64,000 bases of DNA from positions 1,695,501 through 1,759,500 of the forward strand of contig NZ_CP101505.1 in assembly GCF_024362345.1 (NCBI RefSeq), given 5' to 3'. Positions 37,170 through 45,734 of this stretch are shown piece by piece. This stretch comes from Polaribacter dokdonensis. GTDB lineage: Bacteria; Bacteroidota; Bacteroidia; Flavobacteriales; Flavobacteriaceae. Within the stretch, counting starts at the first letter, position 1; each line of letters begins with the position of its first letter. A model generated the notes under the pieces. It was not told where the DNA came from, did not search any database, and was given only the letters and a program-made list of their open reading frames with translations. The position numbers and the translations under genes were made by a program.

Positions 37170-38069
37170 GTGAAAAAAGTTGCTATTTACGGACAATCTT
37201 ACTCAATTTCTGCAGAGAAAGAGATTCAGATTCTATTAAAAGTATTACAACAACACAACATTGTATCATTTATAGAAAAGCAATTTTACGATTTACTTGT
37301 AGAAGGAGATATTTTAGATAAAAAATACCCAACCTTTTCACATTTTAAAGATTTAAACTCTTCTTTTGATGTACTTTTTACTTTAGGTGGAGATGGAACA
37401 ATTTTAAGAGCTGTCACCTATATTAGAGATTTAGATATCCCTATATTAGGTATTAATACTGGTAGATTAGGTTTTTTAGCAACCATTAACAAAACAGCTA
37501 TAGAAGAAAGTGTAAACTTAATTTTAGATGGTGATTATTCTATTCAAGAAAGAACATTATTGGCTGTAAAAACCACACCAAAAACAGAAAAATTTTCAGA
37601 ATTAAATTTTGCGCTGAATGAAGTAACTATTGCAAGAAAAAATACAACTTCTATGATTGGTGTAAAAACTTGTTTAAATGAAGAGTACCTTACCAATTAT
37701 TGGGCAGATGGTTTAATTATAGCAACACCTACAGGATCTACAGGTTATTCTTTAAGTTGCAATGGCCCTGTTATTTCTCCAGATTCTAAAAACTTAGTTA
37801 TAACACCTATAGCCCCTCATAACTTAAATGCAAGGCCAATGGTTATTGCAGATGATACTCAAATTAAACTTACTATAGATTCTAGAGAAAAAGACTTCTT
37901 AATTTCCTTAGATTCCAGAATTACTACAGTAGCTAAAAACACAGTGGTTCATATAAAAAAAGCATCATTTACCATTAAAAGCATCATCCCAAAATATCAA
38001 TCTTTTTTACAAACATTAAGAACTAAATTATTGTGGGGAGAAGATACTAGGAACGAAACTAATCTTTAG
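37170..38069 (+). CDS. nadK: NAD kinase
   Basis: A 299-residue enzyme phosphorylating NAD to NADP. It has the GGDG motif (residues 73-76, TLGGDGTILRA), NEVTIARK, and the TGSTGYSLSCNGP block. The start codon is GTG at 37170. It follows the CBS gene by 32 bp and is upstream of the DUF6089/uppS/bamA cluster, from which a separate promoter divides it. Confidence 0.96.
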   Translation: MKKVAIYGQSYSISAEKEIQILLKVLQQHNIVSFIEKQFYDLLVEGDILDKKYPTFSHFKDLNSSFDVLFTLGGDGTILRAVTYIRDLDIPILGINTGRLGFLATINKTAIEESVNLILDGDYSIQERTLLAVKTTPKTEKFSELNFALNEVTIARKNTTSMIGVKTCLNEEYLTNYWADGLIIATPTGSTGYSLSCNGPVISPDSKNLVITPIAPHNLNARPMVIADDTQIKLTIDSREKDFLISLDSRITTVAKNTVVHIKKASFTIKSIIPKYQSFLQTLRTKLLWGEDTRNETNL

Positions 38070-38151
38070 CCCTTTAACTACAATAAATTGCTTAAAATTT
38101 AGTTATTCAGAAAAGACTGAATATTAACTTTATTAAGCAAATTGAAATCCC

Positions 38152-38159
38152 TATATTTG
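38152..38159 (+). promoter_or_regulatory. -7 box upstream of the DUF6089-uppS-bamA cluster
   Basis: TATATTTG, matching TAnnTTTG, 16 bp before the ATG at 38176. No clear -33 element. Confidence 0.5.
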
Positions 38160-38175
38160 CTCGCTATTTTTACGG

Positions 38176-38853
38176 ATGAAAAAAAGTATATTATTAATCG
38201 TTTTTGTAAGCCTATCTCATGTTTTAGTAAGTCAGGTGTATGAAGCAGGAGTATTTATAGGTGGTTCTAACTATGTTGGAGACATTGGAAGAACCAACTA
38301 CATTTACCCCAACAAAATTGCAGGAGCCGCTTTTTTTAAATACAATTGGAATCCTAAAATAGCATTAAGAGCAACCTATAGTTATTTGCCTATTGAAGCA
38401 GATGATTTAGATGCAGATACAGATTTTAAAAGAGACAGGGGGTTAAGTTTCACTAATACCATACATGAAATTGCAGTTGGTTTAGAATACAATTTTTACG
38501 AGTATGATTTATCATCTCCAGACAAAACTTGGACACCATACATCTTATTAGAATTAGCTGGTTTTAATTACCAATATGTAGTATCTGAACCAAGACCACA
38601 AGAATTTATTTTTGATTCTAAAAATGGTTTTGCAGTTCCTTTTGGAGTTGGTTTTAAATCTAAATTAGTTGGTGATTTTGCATTTGCTGTAGAAGCAAAA
38701 TTTAGATACACCTTTGATGATGATATCGATTATACCTCATCAAACGTACCTAGATTTGATATTGGAGATAATAACAGCGATTGGTATATGTTTACAGGGA
38801 TTTCTTTAACTTATACCTTTGGGAGACCCGCTTGTTATACAAAAGGATTGTAA
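38176..38853 (+). CDS. DUF6089-like outer-membrane barrel protein
   Basis: A 225-residue protein with a signal peptide (about residues 1-18, LVSQ) and an eight-stranded barrel pattern: YEAGVFIGGSNYVGDIG, Glu/Asp-rich loop, TYSYLPIEADD, SLTYTFG. In Flavobacteria this gene type sits directly before uppS and bamA, which supports a role in outer-membrane biogenesis. It is 5 bp upstream of uppS, forming an operon. Confidence 0.85.
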   Translation: MKKSILLIVFVSLSHVLVSQVYEAGVFIGGSNYVGDIGRTNYIYPNKIAGAAFFKYNWNPKIALRATYSYLPIEADDLDADTDFKRDRGLSFTNTIHEIAVGLEYNFYEYDLSSPDKTWTPYILLELAGFNYQYVVSEPRPQEFIFDSKNGFAVPFGVGFKSKLVGDFAFAVEAKFRYTFDDDIDYTSSNVPRFDIGDNNSDWYMFTGISLTYTFGRPACYTKGL

Positions 38854-38858
38854 AAAGT

Positions 38859-39602
38859 ATGGATAAAAAACTACGCATTGATTTACTGAAAACACCAAAA
38901 CACGTAGCCATTATTATGGATGGTAATGGACGTTGGGCAAAAGGTAAAGGAATGAATAGAATCTTTGGCCATAGAAATGCTTTAACTGCTGTTAGAGAAT
39001 CTGTTAAAGCAGCCTCTCAAGTAAATGTAGAAGCCATAACCCTTTATGCTTTTTCTACAGAAAACTGGAACCGACCTAAATTAGAAGTAGATGCATTAAT
39101 GAGTTTATTAATAAATTCATTAAAAAAAGAACTACCAGAATTTATGAAACAAGGAGTTAAAGTTAACTCTATTGGCTCTATAGATAATTTACCAAGCAAA
39201 GCACAAAAAGTATTAAAAGATGTTATTTTTGAAACCAGAAATAATACAGATATTGTATTAACCTTCGCACTCAGCTATGGCTCTAGAGAAGAAATTGTTA
39301 ATGCAATCAAAAACATATCTAAAAAAGTTGTTAATAAAGAACTTAATTTAGAAAAAATAGATGAAAATACTATAAATAATCATTTATATACATTTAATTT
39401 GCCCGATGTTGATTTAATGATAAGAACTAGTGGAGAACAACGCATTAGTAATTTCTTATTATGGCAAATGGCATATGCTGAACTATATTTTACAGATGTA
39501 CTTTGGCCAGATTTTAGACAAGAACATTTCTATGATGCCATCATAGAATATCAGAACAGAGAAAGACGATTTGGAAAGACAAGCGAACAAATTACAGAGT
39601 AA
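38859..39602 (+). CDS. uppS: Undecaprenyl diphosphate synthase
   Basis: A 247-residue cis-prenyltransferase making the C55 lipid carrier for peptidoglycan and other glycans. It has IIMDGNGRWAKGKG (catalytic D21), GHRNALTAVRE, LYAFSTENW, SYGSREEIV, DLMIRTSGEQRISNFLLWQ and the terminal ERRFG. The start is ATG 38859, 5 bp past the preceding stop; a longer frame from 38781 would overlap the upstream gene by 73 bp and has no homologous sequence. Its 3' end overlaps bamA by 32 bp. Confidence 0.97.
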   Translation: MDKKLRIDLLKTPKHVAIIMDGNGRWAKGKGMNRIFGHRNALTAVRESVKAASQVNVEAITLYAFSTENWNRPKLEVDALMSLLINSLKKELPEFMKQGVKVNSIGSIDNLPSKAQKVLKDVIFETRNNTDIVLTFALSYGSREEIVNAIKNISKKVVNKELNLEKIDENTINNHLYTFNLPDVDLMIRTSGEQRISNFLLWQMAYAELYFTDVLWPDFRQEHFYDAIIEYQNRERRFGKTSEQITE

Positions 39603-42141
39603 ATTTTACACAAAATTATTTTCTGTTGCATTAGTGCTATTTGCACTATTTTTTGGTTTTAGTGCAAATGCACAAACACAAAACGATTCTATAGCTAATA
39701 ATAACACTGCCTTCGAAAAAGGCAAAGAATATATTTTAGGAGGTATTTCTGTTACTGGCCTTGTAAAATTTAGCGAAGAAACTGTAAAAGTATTTACAGG
39801 TTTAAGAAACGGACAAACCATTAAATTACCAGGAGACAAGCTTACAAGTGCAATTAAAAAATTATACGAAAGTAAGCAGTTTAGCAATGTAGATGTTTAT
39901 TTGGCAAGATTAGATGGTAATACAGTTTACCTGCAGTTTGATGTGCAAGAACTACCAATGCTTAATGAAGTCTCTATAGTTGGTATTAAAAAATCTAAAG
40001 CAAAAGAATTATTAAAAGAGGCAGAGTTAAAAGAAGGTGCCATGGTTACAGACAACTTAGTTGTAACCACTAAAAATTATTTCACTAAAAAATATACAGA
40101 CAAAGGTTTCTTAAAAACCAAAGTTACCTTAGACACAAGAAAAGACTCTTCAGACATTAATGTAGTAAACATGAATGTTTTTATAGATAAAGGCTCTAAA
40201 ATTAAGATTAAGGATATTAATTTTACTGGAAACGAAGCTTTATCAGACAAAAAATTAAAAAAAGCCATGAGCAATACCAAAGAGAAATTTTTGGGACGTT
40301 TCTGGAAAGGGTCAAAATATATTGAAGATGAGTATCAAGAAGATTTAGAAAGTATATTAGATAAATATAGCAGACTAGGTTATAGAGATGCTAGAATTTT
40401 AAGCGAAGATATCTCTTGGAATAAAGACAATACAATAGATATTAATATCGAATTAGAAGAAGGTAAACAATACAGATTTTCAGAAATAATTTTTGTTGGT
40501 AATAAAGAATATACAGATGATGAGTTGATGAAAGTATTAAGAATCGACAAAGGTGATGTATACAATGGAGCTGTTTTAAAAGAAAGAGTAAAAGGTGATG
40601 GCTCACCTACATCAGAAGATTTATCTACCCTTTATCAAGATAGTGGTTTTCTTTTCTCGCAAGTAAATGCAGTAGAAACTAAAGTAGAAAATGATTCTAT
40701 TACAGTAGAAATTAGAATTCGTGAAGATGAAAAAGCACGTATTAGAAAGGTTACAGTTTCTGGAAATGATAAAACAAATGATCATGTTATTTTTAGAGAA
40801 CTAAGAGTAAAGCCAGGAGATTTATTTAGTAGAAGTAACATTATACGTTCTATTCGTGAAATTGGGCAATTAGGTTTCTTTGATCAAAATGTAACTCCAG
40901 ATGTTGTTCCAGATTACACCAATAAAACTGCAGATATTAACTTTAATGTTGTAGAAAAAGGTGGTAGCCAGATTGAATTACAAGGTGGTTATGGAGGTGG
41001 TTCTTTTATAGGAACTTTAGGTTTATCTTTTAATAATTTCTCTATAAAAAACATCTTCAAAAAAGAAGCATATACACCTTTACCAATGGGTGATGGTCAA
41101 AGTTTATCTTTACGTTTACAATCTAGTAGAACTTTTAACACCTACAGTTTTTCATTTACAGAACCTTGGTTAGGAGGTAGAAAACCAAAATCTTTATCAT
41201 TTTCTATATATTCATCAAATCAATTCCAATTAGATCCTCAAACTTTTCAAGTTGATAGAGATCGTAGTTTAGGAATTATTGGAGCCTCTATAGGTTTAGG
41301 ACAACGTTTAAAATGGCCAGATGATTATTTTCAACTATCTCAAACTATTAGCTACCAGAGTTTTAACTTAGATAACTATGGATTTAGAGTGGGTGCTAAT
41401 ATTTTAAATAATGGTACTTTAAACAACCTTTCTTATAGTGCAACTATTTCTAGAAACTCTGCAGGGCCAAGTTTAATTTTCCCTACTTATGGATCTGAAT
41501 TTTCATTTGGTGTAAAAGCAACTTTCCCTTACTCATTAGTAAACAATAAAGATTACTCTATTGATTCAGGATTAAGTCAAGAAGAAACCAATGCACAAAT
41601 TGCAGAAAAATACAAATGGTTAGAATACTATAAACTTAGTGCTAAAGGCAAGTGGTATACAGCTTTTACAGATAAATTGGTATTAATGACCAATGCAGAA
41701 ATGGGATACTTAGGTTACTATAATTCTGAGGTAGGTTTATCTCCTTTTGAACGATACTTTGTTGGTGGAGATGGAATTGCTGTTTTTCAATTAGATGGTA
41801 GAGAAGTTGTTGGTTTAAGAGGTTATGAAAACAACCAACTATCTCCAGCAGAAGGAGGTTCTATTTACAATAAGTTTCAATTAGAATTAAGATATTCTAT
41901 AACAGATGCACCATCTGCCTCTATTTATACTTTAGGATTTTTGGAAGCTGGTAATTCTTACGACAATTTTCAATCATTTAATCCGTTTGAATTAAAACGT
42001 TCAGCAGGACTAGGTATTAGAATCTTTATGCCAGCATTTGGTCTATTAGGTATAGACTTTGCACATGGATTTGATCCATTACCTGGTCAAATAGAGAAAT
42101 CTGGCTGGCAAACGCATTTTATCATTGGAAGACAATTCTAA
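39571..42141 (+). CDS. bamA: Outer membrane protein assembly factor BamA
   Basis: An 856-residue Omp85 protein, the essential insertase for outer-membrane barrels. A signal peptide (about residues 13-35, FGFSANAQ) is followed by five POTRA domains (about residues 50-450; for example KIKDINFTGNEALSDKKLKKAM and RIRKVTVSGNDKTNDHVIFREL) and a 16-stranded barrel with GLRGYENN loop 6 and the final HFIIGRQF. The start is TTG at 39571, within uppS, giving a 32-bp overlap, and the frame has no suitable ATG before the signal peptide. Co-transcribed with uppS. The two Skp genes follow. Confidence 0.95.
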   Translation: MERQANKLQSKFYTKLFSVALVLFALFFGFSANAQTQNDSIANNNTAFEKGKEYILGGISVTGLVKFSEETVKVFTGLRNGQTIKLPGDKLTSAIKKLYESKQFSNVDVYLARLDGNTVYLQFDVQELPMLNEVSIVGIKKSKAKELLKEAELKEGAMVTDNLVVTTKNYFTKKYTDKGFLKTKVTLDTRKDSSDINVVNMNVFIDKGSKIKIKDINFTGNEALSDKKLKKAMSNTKEKFLGRFWKGSKYIEDEYQEDLESILDKYSRLGYRDARILSEDISWNKDNTIDINIELEEGKQYRFSEIIFVGNKEYTDDELMKVLRIDKGDVYNGAVLKERVKGDGSPTSEDLSTLYQDSGFLFSQVNAVETKVENDSITVEIRIREDEKARIRKVTVSGNDKTNDHVIFRELRVKPGDLFSRSNIIRSIREIGQLGFFDQNVTPDVVPDYTNKTADINFNVVEKGGSQIELQGGYGGGSFIGTLGLSFNNFSIKNIFKKEAYTPLPMGDGQSLSLRLQSSRTFNTYSFSFTEPWLGGRKPKSLSFSIYSSNQFQLDPQTFQVDRDRSLGIIGASIGLGQRLKWPDDYFQLSQTISYQSFNLDNYGFRVGANILNNGTLNNLSYSATISRNSAGPSLIFPTYGSEFSFGVKATFPYSLVNNKDYSIDSGLSQEETNAQIAEKYKWLEYYKLSAKGKWYTAFTDKLVLMTNAEMGYLGYYNSEVGLSPFERYFVGGDGIAVFQLDGREVVGLRGYENNQLSPAEGGSIYNKFQLELRYSITDAPSASIYTLGFLEAGNSYDNFQSFNPFELKRSAGLGIRIFMPAFGLLGIDFAHGFDPLPGQIEKSGWQTHFIIGRQF

Positions 42142-42149
42142 GAAAACAC

Positions 42150-42157
42150 TACATTTG
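42150..42157 (+). promoter_or_regulatory. Possible -7 box for the skp genes
   Basis: TACATTTG (TAnnTTTG) just after the bamA stop, 49 bp before the first skp-like ATG. A TTG lies 22 bp upstream. Confidence 0.4.
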
Positions 42158-42206
42158 TAATGTCGAAAGTTTTTTTGGCACGGTTTTTTCTAAATACATT
42201 ATACAA

Positions 42207-43037
42207 ATGAAAAAAATATTTTTATTAGTCGTTCTTTTATTTAGTGTCACCTCAATCTGGTCGCAAAGAAATCAAATTATTGCTTATATGGATATGGAAT
42301 ACATTCTAGAAAATGTTCCAGAATACATACAAGCGCAAAATACGTTAGATGCGAAAGTTGCCAAATGGAGAAAGAAGTTAGATGATCAAGCAAGACATAT
42401 AGAAGTATTGAAGTCTGATTTAGCCAATGAAAAAGCAATTTTAACCAAAGATTTAATTGAAGAAAAAGAAGAAGAAATTTCAATTAAACAAGTAGAATTA
42501 AGAAGATTAGAATCGCTTTATTTTGGGCCAAATGGAGATTTGTTTTTGGTTAGAAAGCAATTGGTAAAGCCAATACAAGACCAAGTTTATAATGCTGTAC
42601 AGAGTATTGCTAAAAGAAAAAACTACGATTTTGTTTTTGAAAAATCTAGTGATTTAGTAATGCTATATTCGAATAAAAAATACGATATTAGCGAACTTGT
42701 TTTATCTACCATAGATAGAACAAGATTACAAGAGCAGAAAAAGGAAGAAAGAAATAAGAAAAAAGCTGCTCCTAAAAAAGAAGTAACCAAGGTTCAACAA
42801 GAAAAAATTGAGCAAAAAGAAGAGTTACAAAACAAAAAAATTGAAGCTGTTGCTAAAAAAATAGCAGATCAAGAAGCTAAGAAAAAAGAGATAGCAGACA
42901 AAAGAAAAGCTTTAATGAAACAAAGAGAAGAAAAAAGAAAACTCTTAAGACAAAAAAAGGAAGAAGCTAGAAAAAAGAAAGAAGAAGAGAAAAAAGAAAA
43001 AGAGAAAGAGAAAGAAAAGAACAAAGAAGATAATTAA
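42207..43037 (+). CDS. OmpH/Skp family periplasmic chaperone with long charged tail
   Basis: A 276-residue protein with a signal peptide (about residues 1-19, SIWSQ). The Skp domain (about 24-170) begins IAYMDMEYILENVPEY and has the long coiled-coil arms typical of the trimeric jellyfish-like chaperone. Residues ~175-276 are an almost pure Lys/Glu coil (KKEEARKKKEEEKKEKEKEK), absent from E. coli Skp. It should hold unfolded outer-membrane proteins for BamA. The first of two skp-like genes after bamA. Confidence 0.9.
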   Translation: MKKIFLLVVLLFSVTSIWSQRNQIIAYMDMEYILENVPEYIQAQNTLDAKVAKWRKKLDDQARHIEVLKSDLANEKAILTKDLIEEKEEEISIKQVELRRLESLYFGPNGDLFLVRKQLVKPIQDQVYNAVQSIAKRKNYDFVFEKSSDLVMLYSNKKYDISELVLSTIDRTRLQEQKKEERNKKKAAPKKEVTKVQQEKIEQKEELQNKKIEAVAKKIADQEAKKKEIADKRKALMKQREEKRKLLRQKKEEARKKKEEEKKEKEKEKEKNKEDN

Positions 43038-43075
43038 TAACAAGAGACAAGAATAATAATTAAATTAAAACAAGA

Positions 43076-43582
43076 ATGAAAAATTTTAAATCGTTACTAT
43101 TAATTGCTGTATTTACATTAGGATTTGGTGGTGTTGCAAATGCACAAAAGATGGGTCACATAGACTTTGAAAAATTAGTAGCTGAAATGCCTGCAACAAA
43201 AAAATTAAAATTAGATATTGAAAAGTTAGGTAAAACTTATCAAGATGAGGTTGAAGGTATGGCTAAGAAATTGGATGCTAAGATGAAAAAATACACCCAA
43301 GAGCAAAATACACAGACTAAAGAAATAAACGAAATTAGAGCAAAAGAAGTACAGCAAGAAAACCAAAGATATGAGCAGTTAAGACAAACTGCATATCAAG
43401 ACATGCAACAAAAACAAGCAGATGGTTTAAAACCAATTATTGAGAAAGCTCAAAAAGCAATCGAAGACGTTGCTGCTTCAAAAGGTATTTCTTATGTATT
43501 TGATGCATCTATGGGTAAAGGACTTTTAGTTAAAAAGGGTGAAGACTTATATGCAGCTGTAAAAGCGAAATTAGGTTTCTAA
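43076..43582 (+). CDS. OmpH/Skp family periplasmic chaperone
   Basis: A 168-residue protein with a signal peptide (about residues 1-23, GVANAQ) and a canonical Skp domain (KMGHIDFEKLVAEMP ... ISYVFDASMGKGLLVKKGEDLY). It lacks the charged tail of its upstream paralogue and ends at a terminator. Together with it and bamA it forms the outer-membrane protein assembly cluster. Confidence 0.92.
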   Translation: MKNFKSLLLIAVFTLGFGGVANAQKMGHIDFEKLVAEMPATKKLKLDIEKLGKTYQDEVEGMAKKLDAKMKKYTQEQNTQTKEINEIRAKEVQQENQRYEQLRQTAYQDMQQKQADGLKPIIEKAQKAIEDVAASKGISYVFDASMGKGLLVKKGEDLYAAVKAKLGF

Positions 43583-43604
43583 AAAACTACTTTATTAAAT
43601 TATT

Positions 43605-43634
43605 AAAAAACCTACTTTTAAAGTAGGTTTTTTT
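43605..43634 (+). terminator. Terminator after the second skp gene
   Basis: AAAAAACCTACTT-TTA-AAGTAGGTTTTTTT: a G/C-containing stem with A and T runs. Confidence 0.8.
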
Positions 43635-43648
43635 ATTTTTACAATAGT

Positions 43649-44443
43649 ATGAAAGCGAATCATAATCCTATAGGTTTTTTTGACTCTGGTATTGGAGGTA
43701 CCTCTATTTGGAAAGAAGTAACTACTCTTTTACCTAATGAGAATACAATCTATTTATCAGATAGTAAAAACGCGCCTTATGGTAATAAAAGCAAAAATAC
43801 AATTGTTGATTTAGCAGTAAAAAACACAGAACTATTACTCAAAAAAAACTGTAAATTAATTGTGGTTGCATGCAATACTGCAACAACGAATGCTATAGAT
43901 TATTTAAGAACAAATTACCCTATACCATTTATTGGTATAGAGCCAGCAATAAAGCCTGCTGCACTTAAAACAAAAACAAAGAGAATTGGAATACTAGCTA
44001 CAAAAGGCACCTTAAACAGCTCTTTATTTGAAAAGACATCTAGAACTATAGATCAACAAATTATTGTAAAAGAAACTATTGGAACTGGCCTAGTTGAACT
44101 AATAGAAAATGGCAAGATAGATTCTATAGAAATGGAAGAGCTCTTGTCTTCTTATATTAAACCGTTATTAAACGAAAATATAGATTGTTTAGTTTTAGGA
44201 TGCACACATTACCCTTATCTAATTCCTGCTATTCAAAAAATAACTGGTGATAATCTACAAATTATAGATTCTGGACAGGCAGTTGCAAAACAAACCAAAG
44301 CTATTTTAAAGAAACATTATTTATTGAATGAAAGTTCAAACAAAGGAGAACATGAGTTCTATATCAATAAAAATAAAAGTGTTTTAGAAAGAATACTTAC
44401 CTCTTCTGATTCTAAGAAAATAATAACTGAGCTCGATTTTTAA
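43649..44443 (+). CDS. murI: Glutamate racemase
   Basis: A 264-residue cytoplasmic enzyme supplying D-glutamate for peptidoglycan. Both catalytic cysteines are present: C75 (VVACNTATT) and C185 (VLGCTHYPYL), with the N-terminal IGFFDSGIGGTSI (D12) and NAPYGNKS motifs. Start ATG 43649. Its stop codon overlaps the stop of the convergent porP-type gene. Confidence 0.96.
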   Translation: MKANHNPIGFFDSGIGGTSIWKEVTTLLPNENTIYLSDSKNAPYGNKSKNTIVDLAVKNTELLLKKNCKLIVVACNTATTNAIDYLRTNYPIPFIGIEPAIKPAALKTKTKRIGILATKGTLNSSLFEKTSRTIDQQIIVKETIGTGLVELIENGKIDSIEMEELLSSYIKPLLNENIDCLVLGCTHYPYLIPAIQKITGDNLQIIDSGQAVAKQTKAILKKHYLLNESSNKGEHEFYINKNKSVLERILTSSDSKKIITELDF

Positions 44444-45423
44444 AACCCGCCAAAAGCAGCATTTATGTTAGGACATGCAGCAGCTCTAGGCTCTCTAGTC
44501 CATAAATTTATACCTACAGAAATTTGATGAAAACCAGTATTCGTTAATACAGTTTCGTTCATTTGATTCGTGTATGTATATGAGAATAAGAAATTCTGAT
44601 AGTTTATACCAACAATAGGTGATAAAAACTGAGCATTTTCTATAGCATTCGCGTCAAAACCTCTTCTGTAAGAAAGTGCTGCCCAAAATTGAGTTTTAGA
44701 AAAATTCTTGTAGGCTTTAATATTAAAATCAGCAATTCTCTGACCTGTACCTTCTCTAAATTGTAACATAACAGAAGGCTCAAACTGAACAAATAAATCT
44801 TCACCAAAATAATAACCAGCAGAAAAAATATAGTTTCTTAAATCTAAAGGTTCTTGAACATTTAAATTATTCTTAGCCGTTAACAATAAGTTTTTAACCG
44901 TAAAATAAGATGAAAACCCTCCATAATGATAAGCTACACCAAAATCTGCATTATAATAACTAGTGCTTTCTACAATTGCTGCAACAGCTGCATCTCCTGT
45001 AAATGTAGTTTGATCAGATTGATTCTGCACAAACGTAAACGACAAACCAAATGAAAGTTGATTAAACAATTTACCATTACTCATTGGTAAGTGATAGGCG
45101 TAAGTAGCCTGTACCCCTTTTTGCGAATGGAAACCATTTTTATCATTAAATAACACTAAACCATAACCAGCATTAGAATACTCCCCAAATTTTGTATGAA
45201 AACTTAATGTTTGTAATGAAGGTGCATTAGGTATACCTGCCCATTGTTGTCTTGCAGTTAAACGTAATTTACTAGAGTTTCCAATACCTGCAGCAGAAGG
45301 ATGCACCAAATACACATTATCAGATAAATAATCTTGATAAATAGGTAATGTTTCTTGAGCATTCCCTTTTAATGAGAAAATAAATGCTACTAAAAAGAGA
45401 ATCCTAAAAGAGAGTAACTTCAT
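44440..45423 (-). CDS. PorP/SprF family type IX secretion membrane protein
   Basis: A 327-residue outer-membrane barrel with a signal peptide (about residues 1-22, KGNAQ). The N-terminal motif is LPIYQDYLSDNVYLVHPSAAGIGNSSKLRLTARQQWAGI, the conserved opening of PorP/SprF proteins that tether or help export type IX substrates such as SprB. The C-terminus is unusual (EPRAAACPNINAAFGGF). It appears monocistronic; its partner substrate is not next to it. A -7 box lies at 45452-45459. Confidence 0.92.
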   Translation of the reverse strand: MKLLSFRILFLVAFIFSLKGNAQETLPIYQDYLSDNVYLVHPSAAGIGNSSKLRLTARQQWAGIPNAPSLQTLSFHTKFGEYSNAGYGLVLFNDKNGFHSQKGVQATYAYHLPMSNGKLFNQLSFGLSFTFVQNQSDQTTFTGDAAVAAIVESTSYYNADFGVAYHYGGFSSYFTVKNLLLTAKNNLNVQEPLDLRNYIFSAGYYFGEDLFVQFEPSVMLQFREGTGQRIADFNIKAYKNFSKTQFWAALSYRRGFDANAIENAQFLSPIVGINYQNFLFSYTYTNQMNETVLTNTGFHQISVGINLWTREPRAAACPNINAAFGGF

Positions 45424-45734
45424 TAAAAGCTAGATTAATTTTTTTGAATTTCAAATATATTCAATTTAATAAGAATAATTTCTTTTCCTTTAAAAGTTTA
45501 ACACAATATAAAACACTATCTAACTGCTTTTATTGTAAAATATTTAAAGAATGATTAAAATACTTTAATTTATTAAGCCCAACTCATAAAACATGATTGT
45601 AAAATCTTTACTATAAAATTTATAACTAACAGATTTTGAATTCCTAAAACCCAAAAATAATATGGTGCATTTAGGTTTTTTCTAACAGTGTAAAATTAAC
45701 TTTTTATTACTTTTGCCAAAATTAAAAAAATACG
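45424..45734. other. 311-bp divergent promoter region
   Basis: It holds a minus-strand -7 box (TATATTTG, 45452-45459) for the porP-type gene and a plus-strand -7 box (TACTTTTG, 45708-45715) for the TPR regulator. I see no RNA gene or repeat between them. Confidence 0.5.

Noticed and set aside
38781..38858. Longer uppS start at 38781
   Set aside because: It overlaps the DUF6089-like gene by 73 bp, and the added 26 residues have no similarity to UppS; ATG 38859 is immediately before the conserved part.
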